Source: Kuschelorhynchus macadamiae (lineage: Eukaryota; Arthropoda; Insecta; Coleoptera; Curculionidae). From it: a DNA stretch of 64,000 bases. The DNA is taken from the NCBI GenBank assembly GCA_030620095.1, contig JAUTXW010005212.1:460001-524000 (forward strand). The letters are read 5' to 3'. Within the stretch, counting starts at the first letter, position 1, and every line of letters begins with the position of its first letter. Below are positions 1 to 11,594 of this stretch, one piece after another. The notes beneath the pieces are model-generated. The model ran no database searches. It saw only the letters and a program-made list of their open reading frames with translations, and had not been told where the DNA came from. The translations under genes and the position numbers were made by a program.

Positions 1-1632
1 TTATTTTGTGGATTGATTGTTGGCTGTCACATAGTGAAAAATAAGAACCCTTGTTGCCTAGTTATTAAGTAAATCAATTGTTACAGATATGTGTGTATAT
101 GTTAATTTTCTAAATGCTTTTTGTTTTTTTAGCATATATGGGTATTTATTACCTAGTTGCTACTATTAGAATAGATTATTTATTATTAATATTTAGTACT
201 GATCTTGTACATTTTTTGTTGTTGATTTTGAAATAAATTGAAATTGAAAATTGAAAAATAAAATAATTGCTGTGATTAAACCATCGCAAACACAAACTGT
301 TACTATTTTAGAAATAAGCTGTCATTTGGCTAAGAGTGATTGGAGCAATTTCCGAACAGACTGGGTAACTGTTAGTGATGCAGTTATTAGCGACTGGCAG
401 AGTAATCTGCTCATCAAGGCATTTGTAATTTATCACCCTGGAAAAGAACAGTGAAAGCACAGGCTTTAAAAGTTTTTGTTTTAAAAATGGAACTAATTTT
501 TTACTTAGGCATATAACAGCTTATATATTATATTAGGAATATAATATATGGGTTTTAATATATTGTTGACATTACCAACTACCGTTAATTATAAGTTTTA
601 TGGCAAAAATTTAAAATGTGATTTTTGTGTTTGTCAGCGTTTTATTTGTCTTTTGTTACATGTATAGTTTTACTTTCTCTGACTGATTTGACATGGTAGG
701 GCTTTGCTAGGATCTTTTGCTGAGTAATATACAGATTGTCCAGACAGACATCACAGCTCCTTAAGTTTTCACTGTATTTTTTTTATGGAATGGAAAAATA
801 TATCTGATACTAGTTAGGACATGTGGTATACATTTTAGAAATTAGTTAGGGCAGGTATTTTGAACAACTTAAGACGAGTATCTGAAGCTAAAGAGGGCAC
901 TTACTAGTTATAGTAGAGTAGGAAAATTTTTAATGCTAAATATTTTAGATTCACCTGTTTCAAATTAAATTTAAATGAACCTAAAATAAAATAATATATT
1001 CGCGTCATTTGCGAAAAGAGAGGAAAAATAACGCGAAATCAGAATTGCATGTTAATGGCTGTGATTAAAAAATCAGAATCACAGTTAAACCCATCATTTA
1101 AAAATCACATTTTAACTCAACTCAGCATACTATTAAATATTCTGAATTTTGGCTTTAAGTTTGGGTGCATCCTGTAATATTAGGACATTTGGTCAATGAT
1201 TCTATATAATTTTATGAAGAGTACTTACATTAAGGTAATAATTTGAAAATGTTTTAAATTTACTGTTTATTGTAAACTTTATGTTTTTAACCACAATACT
1301 CTGAACAATAAAACACTGGTAAAAAAATTAAATTTTTTTCGTGCCCATTTTTCAGGTATACCCTGTGTAGCTAGAACTTTGGCGCAATGATAAAAAAGTA
1401 TTTATTTGACATGTGCTATAACATATCAATCATTTTCCGTTCAGGGCCAAAATACATTAAAAGCCATGTCTTTTATTTTAATCTTAGATTCAACTTATTA
1501 ACTTGTGTATCAATTAACATTTTATAGATTTAATTTATATTAATACATGCATTTTTTGAAGTAATGGTTATGTAATAATGTAAGTGGTACAACCTGGCAT
1601 CAACTATTTCTATCTGGATTTTTTTGTTACAG
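1..1632 (+). other. 3' part of the last intron of RpS15A
   Basis: This AT-rich stretch precedes the RpS15A terminal exon and ends in a pyrimidine-rich tract and TTGTTACAG acceptor. I looked for the preceding exon, which should encode the part around IEKWTNLLLPSRQFG of the family, and did not find it, so the previous exon lies before the window. An open frame at 251-454 resembles nothing I know and has no splice context. Otherwise nothing recognisable. Confidence 0.7.
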
Positions 1633-1726
1633 ATATGTAGTATTGACGACTAGTGGAGGTATCATGGATCACGAAGAAGCTAGGAGAAAACATCTTGGAG
1701 GAAAAATTTTAGGATTCTTCTTCTAA
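1633..1726 (+). CDS. RpS15A: Ribosomal protein S15A (uS8), terminal coding exon
   Basis: The last 30 codons of cytosolic 40S ribosomal protein S15A (uS8). uS8 binds 18S rRNA in the small subunit. The frame reads Y-V-V-L, then TTSGGIMDHEEARRK, H-L, and GGKILGFFF, then TAA at 1724-1726. This matches the near-invariant animal uS8 C terminus. The exon begins with the third base of a glycine codon (..GG|A TAT), so the upstream intron is phase 2, and the acceptor is a strong pyrimidine tract plus ACAG at 1629-1632. The frame is intact, the intron is present and a poly(A) signal follows, so this is the functional gene rather than a processed pseudogene. The earlier exons (about 100 residues) are outside the window to the left. 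Confidence 0.95.
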
Positions 1727-1738
1727 TGTATATTTTTA

Positions 1739-1744
1739 AAATAA
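1739..1744 (+). promoter_or_regulatory. Polyadenylation signal of RpS15A
   Basis: AATAAA lies 13 bases after the RpS15A stop codon, followed by T-rich sequence. The 3'UTR would be very short, as is usual for ribosomal protein mRNAs. Confidence 0.75.
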
Positions 1745-3120
<1,376 letters not shown>

Positions 3121-3164
3121 GTTTTGGGTCTACAGCTAAAGAACAATGAAATTAAATCTTGCTA

Positions 3165-3660
3165 TTGTAATTTCCTGCTTTACGCCGACGACTTAAAAAT
3201 ATTTAGAAGCATGCAGGATGGAATTTTGCGAACAAAACAGTCTATTTTTTAATTTAAATAAATGCTTGTTAATAACCTTTTCGCGTAATAGAGATAAATA
3301 TCTGTTTGATTATAAGGTACTAAAGGTAGGCGTCAATGTTCGATCCACACATCGAAATAATGGCCTCTCAATAATCCAGAATATTAGGCTATGTTCTGCG
3401 TAAGTGTGAAAGGTTTTCAAATATTAAAAATCATCTGTCTTTATTGCTCTCTCGTTTTGGGCAAGTTGAATTTTGGTAGTGTGAGTTGGAACGCGAGATG
3501 CGCTGTTTATATAAACTTGGAGCATATACAGAATGAACAAGTTTTGTTTCTTTTATAAATAATCATCAGTTTGTTGATATATTGCTGGCTCGAAGACATT
3601 TTAATATATTATCTTTAGCTAAAAGAAGAGTCATCTCAGACATTTTTTTTAACCAACTTC
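3165..3660 (+). pseudogene. Non-LTR retrotransposon reverse transcriptase relic (YADD box and C-terminal part)
   Basis: The piece starts at the catalytic RT motif: LLYADDLKIFRSMQD at about 3174-3220. After a frameshift it continues with EFCEQNSLFFNLNKC and LITFSR from 3221, the usual segment after YADD in jockey/CR1-type LINEs. Further on, around 3480-3660, out-of-frame pieces read SWNARCAVYI, LEHIQNEQV and ARRHFNILSLAKRR, the typical region after the RT domain. Several frameshifts and stops make it non-functional. The first RT motifs and the endonuclease are absent, so only the distal part of ORF2 remains. The LINE assignment is firm; the clade is uncertain. Confidence 0.8.
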
Positions 3661-4010
3661 AAAAAGGGAGGAGTTTGTCAATTTAATCCTATGATTTGAC
3701 CAATTTGGATGAAATATTCAGGATATTACCTGAGTGGTTCCATAACAAGCATATTCAAAAATAGAAATGGCGGAATAACGCCGTTTTAAACTGCTTACTC
3801 AATGTTACATTAAGCAATATATGCGTTCACCATTCAGTCAGGAATAGAAAGTATATGTGACCGTTGCAAAATAAGACATCGTTATTATACAATGTTAAAT
3901 AATATGCGGTGAACCCAGTTGGTATTTGTCAAGCTTGACATTTACAATAAAACTCTATCCACTTAGAACTAAAAAATGTTATAAAAAAATAAAACCGGCT
4001 TCAAAAAGTG
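3645..4010. repeat. Dispersed repeat of the AACC(G/A)(G/A)CTTCAAAAAG type
   Basis: AACCAACTTCAAAAAGGGAG at about 3651 and ACCGGCTTCAAAAAG at about 3993 are variants of a short sequence found in many insect interspersed repeats. A more diverged copy, GGCGTCAAAGAAGGAGGAGG, is at about 42549, where the next 100 bp also match (GATTTGACC...GGATGAA versus GACATGATCAATTTGGATGAA; then AGCATATT). The element type is unknown. Confidence 0.45.
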
Positions 4011-4109
4011 CACTAAAAATGAATCATCACATATATCATCTGGAAAATTCTATTCTGTAAAATAAATATAATAAGACATATTCCTGGTATTCGACATCAA
4101 AACACTCAG

Positions 4110-4114
<5 letters not shown>

Positions 4115-4183
<69 letters not shown>
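4115..4183. repeat. (TA)n microsatellite
   Basis: About 70 bp of uninterrupted TA. Confidence 0.98.
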
Positions 4184-4185
<2 letters not shown>

Positions 4186-4679
4186 GTATATAAGCTTCAT
4201 TTTGAATCCTAGCATGACCTTTTTGGACAACTTTTAATTTTTTAGTGAAATTTTTCTGAAAATTTTCTATTTTCACTCATAGTGTCTAAACGAAAAGCGA
4301 TAAAAATAACGAACTAAACATATCCCTGTTTTTTAAGAAATTTTTTTGTTTATTTTTATTTTGGAAATTTTTTCGATCGAGAGAACAGCTGATCGGTCGG
4401 AACTTTTAAAAATTTTATCCTATCGGGAAAAATAAATCATTTCTTTTATCTAGAATAACATTTTTTCAAATTCTCAACGGAAAAGATGATTTTGATTAAT
4501 AACTCTTTTAAGACCACGGCGACGATGCAAAAATCCCTGGACTAAATAAACCTGTTGATTTTTAACAGAATTTAGAAATTCAAATTTATGGGAAAAATCC
4601 AGAAAAAATCACGGGCATAGATTTTCGTACGTAGAATACGAAAAAAATAATTGCAAGTCCATCAAACTAAGAAAAATAG

Positions 4680-5120
4680 AAACCATTTCGCAGGAGCTCC
4701 ACAATACCGCTGCTGCTTCTACATGTTCGAGATTAAGGACCAACATTCCCAGAATTCGAAGGGTGCAATTTTGCCCTGATTGGTCCAAAGGTGCATTTTG
4801 GGCGGTTACTGCGAAAAGTAATCAGTAAGTTCAAGTCAGTCGTAACGTAAAGTTAGCACATATGGTACCAAAGCCATCAATAAGGAATTTTCCTTCTACG
4901 GGCGATGTACGCCGGGGCTTCTTTCTGAAATTTTGCATAGCACTTAGCTCTAAACGAAGATTCTTGCCCGTGGGTTCGCCAAAGAGTCGTATGTCATAAT
5001 AACCATGTATGCGTGCAGCTTGCTGGGGTAATGAGAAGAGCAGAAGTTTAATTTGGTACTTACAATTTCTGCGTAGAACAGTCTACAGGTAGGTAGACAA
5101 ATTCTTAGTCTACTCTCTGC
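4680..5120 (-). other. Unidentified coding-like block, possible exons, strand uncertain
   Basis: This stretch is clearly richer in GC than its surroundings and is open in several frames. On the minus strand, a strong acceptor (TTCTCATTACCCCAG, near 5025) is followed by a frame containing ARIHGYYDIRLFGEPTGKN, LRLELSAMQNFRKK and PRRTSPVEGKFLIDGFG. A weak GT donor follows, and a second acceptor (ACTTTTCGCAG near 4815) keeps phase into TAQNAPLDQSGQNCT and ILGMLVLNLEHVEAAAVLW. The plus strand is also open (ELHNTAAASTCSRLRTN, FCPDWSKGAFWAVTAKSNQ, a GTAAGT donor, then MVPKPSIRNFPSTGDVRRG). I recognise neither protein. It could be host exons or an unfamiliar transposon gene. Confidence 0.4.
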
Positions 5121-5690
5121 AATTCGAAGCCACTAGTTAGTTTTTGTGTTTATTTATATTTGTGCTTACCCATATTTTTTTATGCGAAGTCTACAAGTGA
5201 TTTTAAGAGAAACCCGGTAGCGCTACAATTCCTTTTTTCCAATTATTTGAACATTTAAGTATTTTTGTAACTGACTTGTGTAATAATTTTGATGTAAATT
5301 ATTTTTGATAAATTTTAAATGACTTAATTGATCACAACCCCTTGTAGGCAATATAAGTGTTATTTGATAAAGTCTCTCCAAGTTTGCGACCCTTATATTT
5401 ATTTTTTTGCTTACCAATATTTTGCTTCTAATAAATAGCTTTTGCTAATCTTAAGTGTGGAAAAGACTTAAACGAATTTTGTTTTCCAATTTCTAATTAA
5501 ACATTTACTTTGTTTCTTAAACTGTGAGCTATACATTTCAATTTTAATCTAACCTACCTCAAGTAATTGCTATTTAACGTAAAGAATATTTTGCTTTATA
5601 CTATTACGAAAAAAATATTTCCGTTTAAAACCCACTTAAATCATCCGTTTGAAGAGGGATATGAAAAAAAAACTAGATATTGATTTGTAG
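5121..5690. other. AT-rich DNA, nothing recognised
   Basis: No supportable gene. The open frame at 5223-5417 (-) has no family signature. Confidence 0.5.
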
Positions 5691-6300
5691 GTAGGAGAAA
5701 CAATTTTAAGTGAAAATATTGATTTTTCTAAGTTTATTATGTTTTCTGATGAATGAACATTTTCTACTAATGGAAGTGCAGCATCCCAGCACGTCAGGTA
5801 CTGGACTCGAGAATACCCCGAATCTAGAATAATGACGCGAAGACAATATTATACAAAAGTGAAGATCTGGTGCGCGATATCTGTTCATGACACTATAGGC
5901 TCATATTTCTACAAAAACACTTGGAATAGAATATCGTACTTAGAAATGCTGGATACATTTTTTATCAATGAATTTGAAAATTTGCCATTCAATTTTCGCC
6001 AAAAAATGTATTTTCAACAGGATGGTTGTCCAACATACTGCGCTCGTGAAGTAACAAAATGGCTTCATCGTAAATTTGGTACAAGATAGATTGGAAGAAA
6101 CAGCACAATTTTGTGGTCCCAAGAAGCCCTGACTTGACTGTGGGCGATATGTTTCTAAAAGGCCGTTTAAAACAAAATTGTGTATGTTGCTCCAATACCA
6201 AATAATATTAAAGATCTAAAAGGAAGATTTACCCATTCAATATACCAGGAAGAAATCAGAAATTCCTTCAGATATCTAAAAAAAATGTGTTGAATATGGC
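5691..6300 (+). pseudogene. Tc1/mariner (IS630-type) transposase relic, DDE domain
   Basis: One frame runs from 5691 to 6087 with a single stop (TGA at 5754), then shifts. The first catalytic aspartate is in FIMFSDE. Then come HVRYWTREYP, VKIWCAISVHDTIGSYFY and the second aspartate in MYFQQDGCPTY, then AREVTKWL. After a frameshift, SPDLTVGDMFLKGRLK (about 6125-6170) gives the third acidic residue, and VAPIPNNIKDLKGRF follows. This order is that of DD(E/D) transposases of the Tc1/mariner superfamily. The N-terminal DNA-binding half and the terminal inverted repeats were not found. Internal stops and frameshifts make it dead. Confidence 0.85.
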
Positions 6301-6939
6301 GGTAGAATTTTTGAATTTTGATATTTTTATCGTACTGCTTAGTTTAATTCTTTTTAGCTTAATTAAATGTTTGTATTCTTTAAAAATTAGACTTGAATAA
6401 GACGTACTTTGAATTACAATTATTTAATTAATTTTAATAAGACCTATTTTACATTAAATGATAATTATTTCATGAAATAAAGATCTTGACAAGTACGTCG
6501 TTAAGTGTCACAATTATTTTAGAAACTATTAGGTAAGTACTATGATTAAAGGTGTGCTTGAGAAGATTTTGGACTTTAAAAACTAATGTGATAAAACTGA
6601 TACTCTTAAATTTTAACCCTCGAAACGAAATCTTGTATTTCCGCTGGGGGACATATTTATATTTGTACTTTTGAGAGAAAATTATAAACGGGGTTTAAGT
6701 ACCATGGACTTGTTTATAGATAAACAAGGACAATGGTAACTAGACCTTTTCCAACTCTTAAACCTTTTTAGTGAATACGGGGGGAACATGTTTTGATAAC
6801 GCGAATCTATTTATTTTTCAAGCAAAAACTTTTGTCAAGAGTGACTTTTTTCGTATCTTTCAATTTTTAGTCTATTTCTCCTCTTGCTAAGTCCATACGC
6901 GGACATATGTCCTAAAATTATTTGTTTCCGAGATACAGA
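6301..6939. other. AT-rich DNA, nothing recognised
   Basis: No gene or repeat could be supported here. Confidence 0.5.
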
Positions 6940-7262
6940 TTTTTGAAAAATGTGATTTTTCTTTAATTTCCAAAACATTTCTGAGCGACAGAATCTATAA
7001 ATCCGAAACTTGGTATATGCTTATGCATGCTTAATAATATGGTGGCAATACAATATTTTTCCTATCAGCATAGCGCCAGTGGCGTGCACCTGCGTATTTT
7101 TAAGGGACAATAAAGTAAGTATCCTACTGACTGATTTTAGAAAATTTTATTATCTCTTTGGATAACATGACTAATACTAATTCAAAAAGTTGTCTTACAA
7201 TTTTGTCTTAAAGTAAACCGTTTTCGAGGAAAAGGAAATCAAATACTTTAAAGCAAAAAAAT
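6940..7262. repeat. Dispersed repeat, copy 1 (pairs with 9225-9510)
   Basis: Shares blocks in the same order and orientation with 9225-9510: CGACAGAATCT, GAAACTTGG then ATATG, CTTAATAATATG, GCGTGCACCTGCGTATTTT (GCGTACAGCTGTGTATTTT in copy 2), TTTGGATAAC and GAGGAAAAGGAAATCAAA. No coding capacity was seen. The family is unknown. The two copies bracket the palindrome and mariner relic between them. Confidence 0.75.
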
Positions 7263-7366
7263 AAACTGAACAATCTCAAGGCGCCAAACACCAGCAAATA
7301 CCTTCATTTCGTTGTAACTTTGACATTTTAGAGTATTGTGTCAAATAATGATGGCTAAGTTTACGA

Positions 7367-7370
<4 letters not shown>

Positions 7371-7457
<87 letters not shown>

Positions 7458-7470
7458 AAGAGAGAGAGAG
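7371..7470. repeat. Compound (TA)n(GA)n microsatellite
   Basis: About 70 bp of TA followed by about 30 bp of GA, directly next to the 373-bp repeat array. Confidence 0.97.
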
Positions 7471-8566
7471 GGCCAAGGTGATCTGCTACCGTGGTATCTG
7501 CCCCGGCAATATAAAGTTTCCTTGGGGGGTATCGGTATTAAAACCGAAATACCCAAACCCTGAAACAAACAAGGTGTCATGTCATTCGACTTTGAAAGTC
7601 GAATAGGGAAATATAATAACCAGTGGCAAACCCACGCCATCTGTAGGTACTATGGTGCAACTAAATCGCTTTAGATGCGACCTACTTGGAGCACAAGACG
7701 ACACAGCTGTGCAAAAATAAAAGAGAAACAGAAATTTCAATTTCTGTGCGATTTTTTTGGTCGTAAAAAGTTATATAAAACGAAACCAGTAACGGTAAGG
7801 ATTACTCCTTCACCATTTTGTCGAGAATCGACCAAAACATGACGCTATGTTTGTTTCCAGGGCCAAGGTGCCAATCTGCTACCGTGGTATCTGCCCCGGC
7901 AAGGCTCATCAGGCAGTTTCCTTGGGGGGTATCGGTATTAAAACCGAAATACCCAAAGGGTATCAGGGTTTTCAGGGTTTGGGTATTTCGGTTTTAATAC
8001 CGATACCCCCCAAGGAAACTGCCTGATGAGCCTTGCCGGGGCAAATACCACGGAAATTGGCACCTTGGCCCTGGAAAATAAACATTTTCATGTTTTTCGA
8101 TTCTCGACAAAATGGTGAAGGAGTAATCCTTACCGTTACTGGTTTGTTTTATATAACTTTATACGACCAGAACCGCACAGAAATTGAAATTTCTGTTTCC
8201 CTTTTATTTTTGCATATATGTGTCGTCTTGTGCTCCAAAGTAGGTCGCATCTAAAGCGATTTAGTTGCACCATAGTTTTTACAGATGGCGCCACTGGTTG
8301 TTTTCGTCGACTTTAAAGTCAAATGACATGACACCTTGTTTGTTTCAGGGTTTGGGTATTTCGGTTTTAATACCGATACCCCCCAGGAAATAAATGAGCC
8401 TTGCCGGGGCAGATACCACGGTAGCAGATTGGCAAGGAAACAAACATAGCGTCATGTTTTGGTCGATTCTCGACAAAATGGTGAAGGATAATCCTTACCG
8501 TTACTGGTTTCGTTTTATATAACTTTTTACGACCAAGAGCCGCACAGAAATTGAAATTTCTGTTTC

Positions 8567-8572
<6 letters not shown>
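7471..8572. repeat. Large palindrome built from tandem ~373-bp units
   Basis: Right of about 7965 the sequence reads forward; left of it the same sequence reads in reverse complement. The right arm holds about 1.6 direct units: the start TTCAGGGTTTGGGTATTTCG recurs at 7971 and 8344, a period of 373 bp. The left arm holds about 1.3 units. The unit is itself rich in short palindromes: GGGTATTTCGGTTTTAATAC with CGATACCC, CAGAAATTGAAATTTCTG, and TTCGACTTTGAAAGTCGAA. It also contains CAGATGGCGCCACTGG. Both outer ends abut compound (TA)n(GA)n tracts. No open reading frame of note. It may be a satellite-like or Helitron-like non-autonomous repeat; the class is unknown. Confidence 0.85.

Positions 8573-8654
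<82 letters not shown>
8573..8654. repeat. Compound (TA)n(GA)n microsatellite
   Basis: About 44 bp TA then about 38 bp GA, in the same order as at 7371-7470. It follows a truncated 373-bp unit cut at CTCTTTTAT. Confidence 0.97.
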
Positions 8655-8657
<3 letters not shown>

Positions 8658-8664
8658 GCCGATA

Positions 8665-9215
8665 TAAATTACCGTTATGGTCTCGCGGATGGAATTGCCA
8701 CTAAAGCACAATGTATTTACCATGAAAGATTTCCGAGTTTTGCCGTGATACGACAAAATATTTACACGTCTACACATTTTACTAAATGAAACTGGTACAT
8801 TTGAGCAAAACACTGATATTCAGGGAAGACCAACTGCTGTTAGAAAGGTACAATTAGAAGAAGTACTACGCCAAGTTGAAAGAAACCTATCAATAGATAC
8901 AAGAAAAATTGTAACAAAATTAAATGTATCCAATAAAACTATATCATATCCACCGTTTCCAACCATTGTTACCAAAAGATTTTCCCCTACGTCTAGAATT
9001 TTCTCGATAGGTCCCTCAAATAATCGCCCGAAATAGAAGATTCTTGAAGAAAACACTTTTCACCGACGAAGCCAATTTTACGAGAAATTCAATAATGAAT
9101 TTCCATAATAACCATTTCTTTGCCAAAGCAAACCCACATGCCATAGTAGAGTCTAGATTCCAGCACCGATTTGTATTCAACATATGGGCTGGAATTATGT
9201 CGAGAAATTGAACCA
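8665..9215 (+). pseudogene. Mariner-like transposase relic, N-terminal helix-turn-helix part and start of DDE domain
   Basis: The frame contains YGLADGIATKAQCIYHERFP, RLHILLNETGTFEQNTD, QGRPTAVRKVQLEEVLRQV and IDTRKIVTKLNVSNKTIS. This is the two-part helix-turn-helix N terminus of the mariner-type transposases common in insects (N-terminal region known as DUF4817). After frameshifts, LLPKDFPLRLEFSR and FTDEANFTRNSIMNF give the linker and the first catalytic aspartate, followed by HAIVESRFQHRFVFNIWAGI. The rest of the DDE domain is missing. It is a different element from the one at 5.7-6.3 kb, because that one retains the complementary half with a different sequence. Confidence 0.85.
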
Positions 9216-9224
9216 CATAGGGTG

Positions 9225-9510
9225 TTGAAAATTGTGATTTTTTTAAATGTCTAAACTATTTGTATACGACAGAATCTGTAGATCTGAAACTTGGCATATG
9301 TTTAAGCTTGGCTTAGCATAATAATATGTTGATAACACAATGTTTTTCACATCAACAGCGTCAGTCGCGTACAGCTGTGTATTTTAAAAGTAGGAATCAT
9401 GGATTATGTTTTTGGATAACCTGAGTTATGGTAGGTCAAGAAGTTATCTTACAGATTAGTCGTAAAATAAATAGTTTTTGAGGAAAAGGAAATCAAAAAC
9501 TGAGAATAAT
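9225..9510. repeat. Dispersed repeat, copy 2 (pairs with 6940-7262)
   Basis: Matches 6940-7262 block by block in the same orientation. It follows the mariner relic directly. Family unknown. Confidence 0.75.
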
Positions 9511-9540
9511 AAACTTCTAATAATGATTTTTCTAGCTCAA

Positions 9541-10207
9541 AATGTAACAGTAAACTTTTAAAATGCTTAAATTAAATGTATATATCCACCACCAATGCCA
9601 GAATTCAAAATCGTTAAATTAAATGTATATATCCACCACTAATGCCAGAATTCAAAATCGTTCATCTCACCTAAAAATCCTTTCGCAAGGCGGATTGATT
9701 TTTCATCAGATTTGTCACAGTTTGTAATAAATTCAAAGACGTCTTTTAATTTATTCAAATCTTGAACAAACACATTTACTAACTTCGAATTTGAAGTTCT
9801 AACAACACCATAAATAAATATAACACAAAACAGTCAAGTTAACTGCAAAGGAACTCGCCGGTTGCAGCGAAATCCTCGAAAATAAAGGAAACAACCACCG
9901 CAAACTAAAGTGGTAAGTAAGTGGGAAAACCGTAAACTAAACATAGCACCTCCAGCAAAGTCAAAGCGGTTTGCGCCACTTTATAGTTGTTATAAAGTTC
10001 GATTGAAAGTTTTAAAAAGACATGCCGCCAACGGCCAAGTAAAATATTTATCCGAGATGTACAGTTTATTTTTTACAAATTAGGTGAATAAATGAATGTA
10101 AAAACTAAAATTTTAAGACATATATAATAAATATAGTTAGATGTTTGCTTGTTTATTTTTCCTGGTGAAGTAGCACTTCATCTACTTCACCTGAATAGCC
10201 GCCACTG
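9541..10207 (-). mobile_element. Internally deleted hAT copy, same family as 36474-40085
   Basis: This is the reverse complement of the left 640 bp of the hAT element at 36474. It ends at 10207 with the terminal sequence AATAGCCGCCACTG, the inverse of CAGTGGCGGCTATT. Shared blocks include CTTGACCGTTGGCGGCATG and GCGCAAACCGCTTT (read on the minus strand) and the start of the transposase frame. Near its inner end (9569-9662) a 47-bp segment ending in TCAAAATCGTT is present twice in tandem. The other terminus was not found, so it is a deleted or truncated derivative. Confidence 0.8.
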
Positions 10208-11590
10208 CTGTTAAATTAAGTACAAGGTTTTAGTAGTAAATTTTTATCTACTAAACTGCTGAGAATTTATTCGAAAAAATAATAATTTCCGTTGCCGATA
10301 TCGAGATGAAAAATGTGTTTCCATAACTATATAGGTACTTCATTATACGCTTTTTCTTATCAAGTTTCAAATATTTTAGAAATTCATTTGTATTTCGCCC
10401 ATACCAAGAACAAATTTACTTAATTCAACGAAAAATTTACTTGACTGTACAAATTTGTTTTTTTTATGTGTGGCTAAAATCACAATAAAACAACGCGTGT
10501 AGTATTCCGTATAGCAGTCATTTTTCAATTTTCGGTCAAATTTGACGTATTTCACAATTTTTCTAAGCTAACTATAAATGCTTCTGAAATACATTTTTTT
10601 TCATTTGCTTCATCCCTTTAATACTATACTTTATTGCAAAAAAAAAAATTCAAATTTAAAAAAAAAATTAAAGAAACTTGACGAGTTTTACTCTTTTCTA
10701 AACAAGCACATTATATTGACGTGTTTCGCCGTTTTCGGAGATGTTATGTAAGATTTTTTAAATATATTAAATAGAAAACAATTAAGTGTCTACGCCAATG
10801 ACTTCCACAATTCTTCAATGTCAGAACATTTACCCCAGCTATTTTGGTCTTCAATTTAACTATTACCGGTTTATGCGTTCTAAAAATATGAAATTTTTAT
10901 GTATTAACGGAGATCTACGCTCATGACACCCGAAATCTAATATCCGCAAGACACTGATCTAGACTATTTTCAGTTTGACCTATCTCTTGTTATTGTTGGC
11001 GCAAATTTTGTTTACATACAGACACATACTGGTTTTAGATAGTTTGTTAGAAAAGAATAATAATAACATATTGTTTGAAAACGTCTATGAAAAAACTGGT
11101 ATATTACATCCATCCGGGTATGGTTGCCTGTTGCTTTGGATCGACACAGTGATGTCGGTGAACGAATACGTAATGTAGCACTACGCAGGCCTGTCATCAG
11201 CCATTATCCAAAAATCTAAGACTTAGCCACATTGACAACAGCGCCATATTTTATGCATCTACCTTATTATTTTTCAAAATTATTGAAATTACAATAAAAC
11301 TTAGCGTCATTAGAACAAAATGCTTAGAAGAGGAGTATTAGGCTATATTTCAGTATTTATTTTGGAAACTAATTTATTCTACATACACAAAACATACTTT
11401 TTTTCAAAAAAACTAAACAAATTATAGCTTATATATTTTTCGTATTCTAAGATGTGGAAAAAATTCAACTTTTTGAGATTTCAAAACTACTTCCTCTATA
11501 TAGCTTATATACCTTGTGTATTATTATCACAATATATTGGCTGTTATACGGGAAAGTAAAAGTAACACCATTATATAATAAAAAAATCGA
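10208..11590. other. AT-rich DNA, nothing recognised
   Basis: No gene supported. The open frame at 10975-11178 has no known signature. Confidence 0.5.
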
Positions 11591-11594
11591 TAAA

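Noticed and set aside
251..454. 67-codon open frame as the preceding RpS15A exon
   Set aside because: The peptide does not resemble any part of uS8 and lacks a matching splice donor.
7985..8035. CTGATGAG within the 373-bp unit as a hammerhead ribozyme core
   Set aside because: The GAAA segment and the paired stems in the required order are not present; the nearby GAAAC lies on the wrong side.
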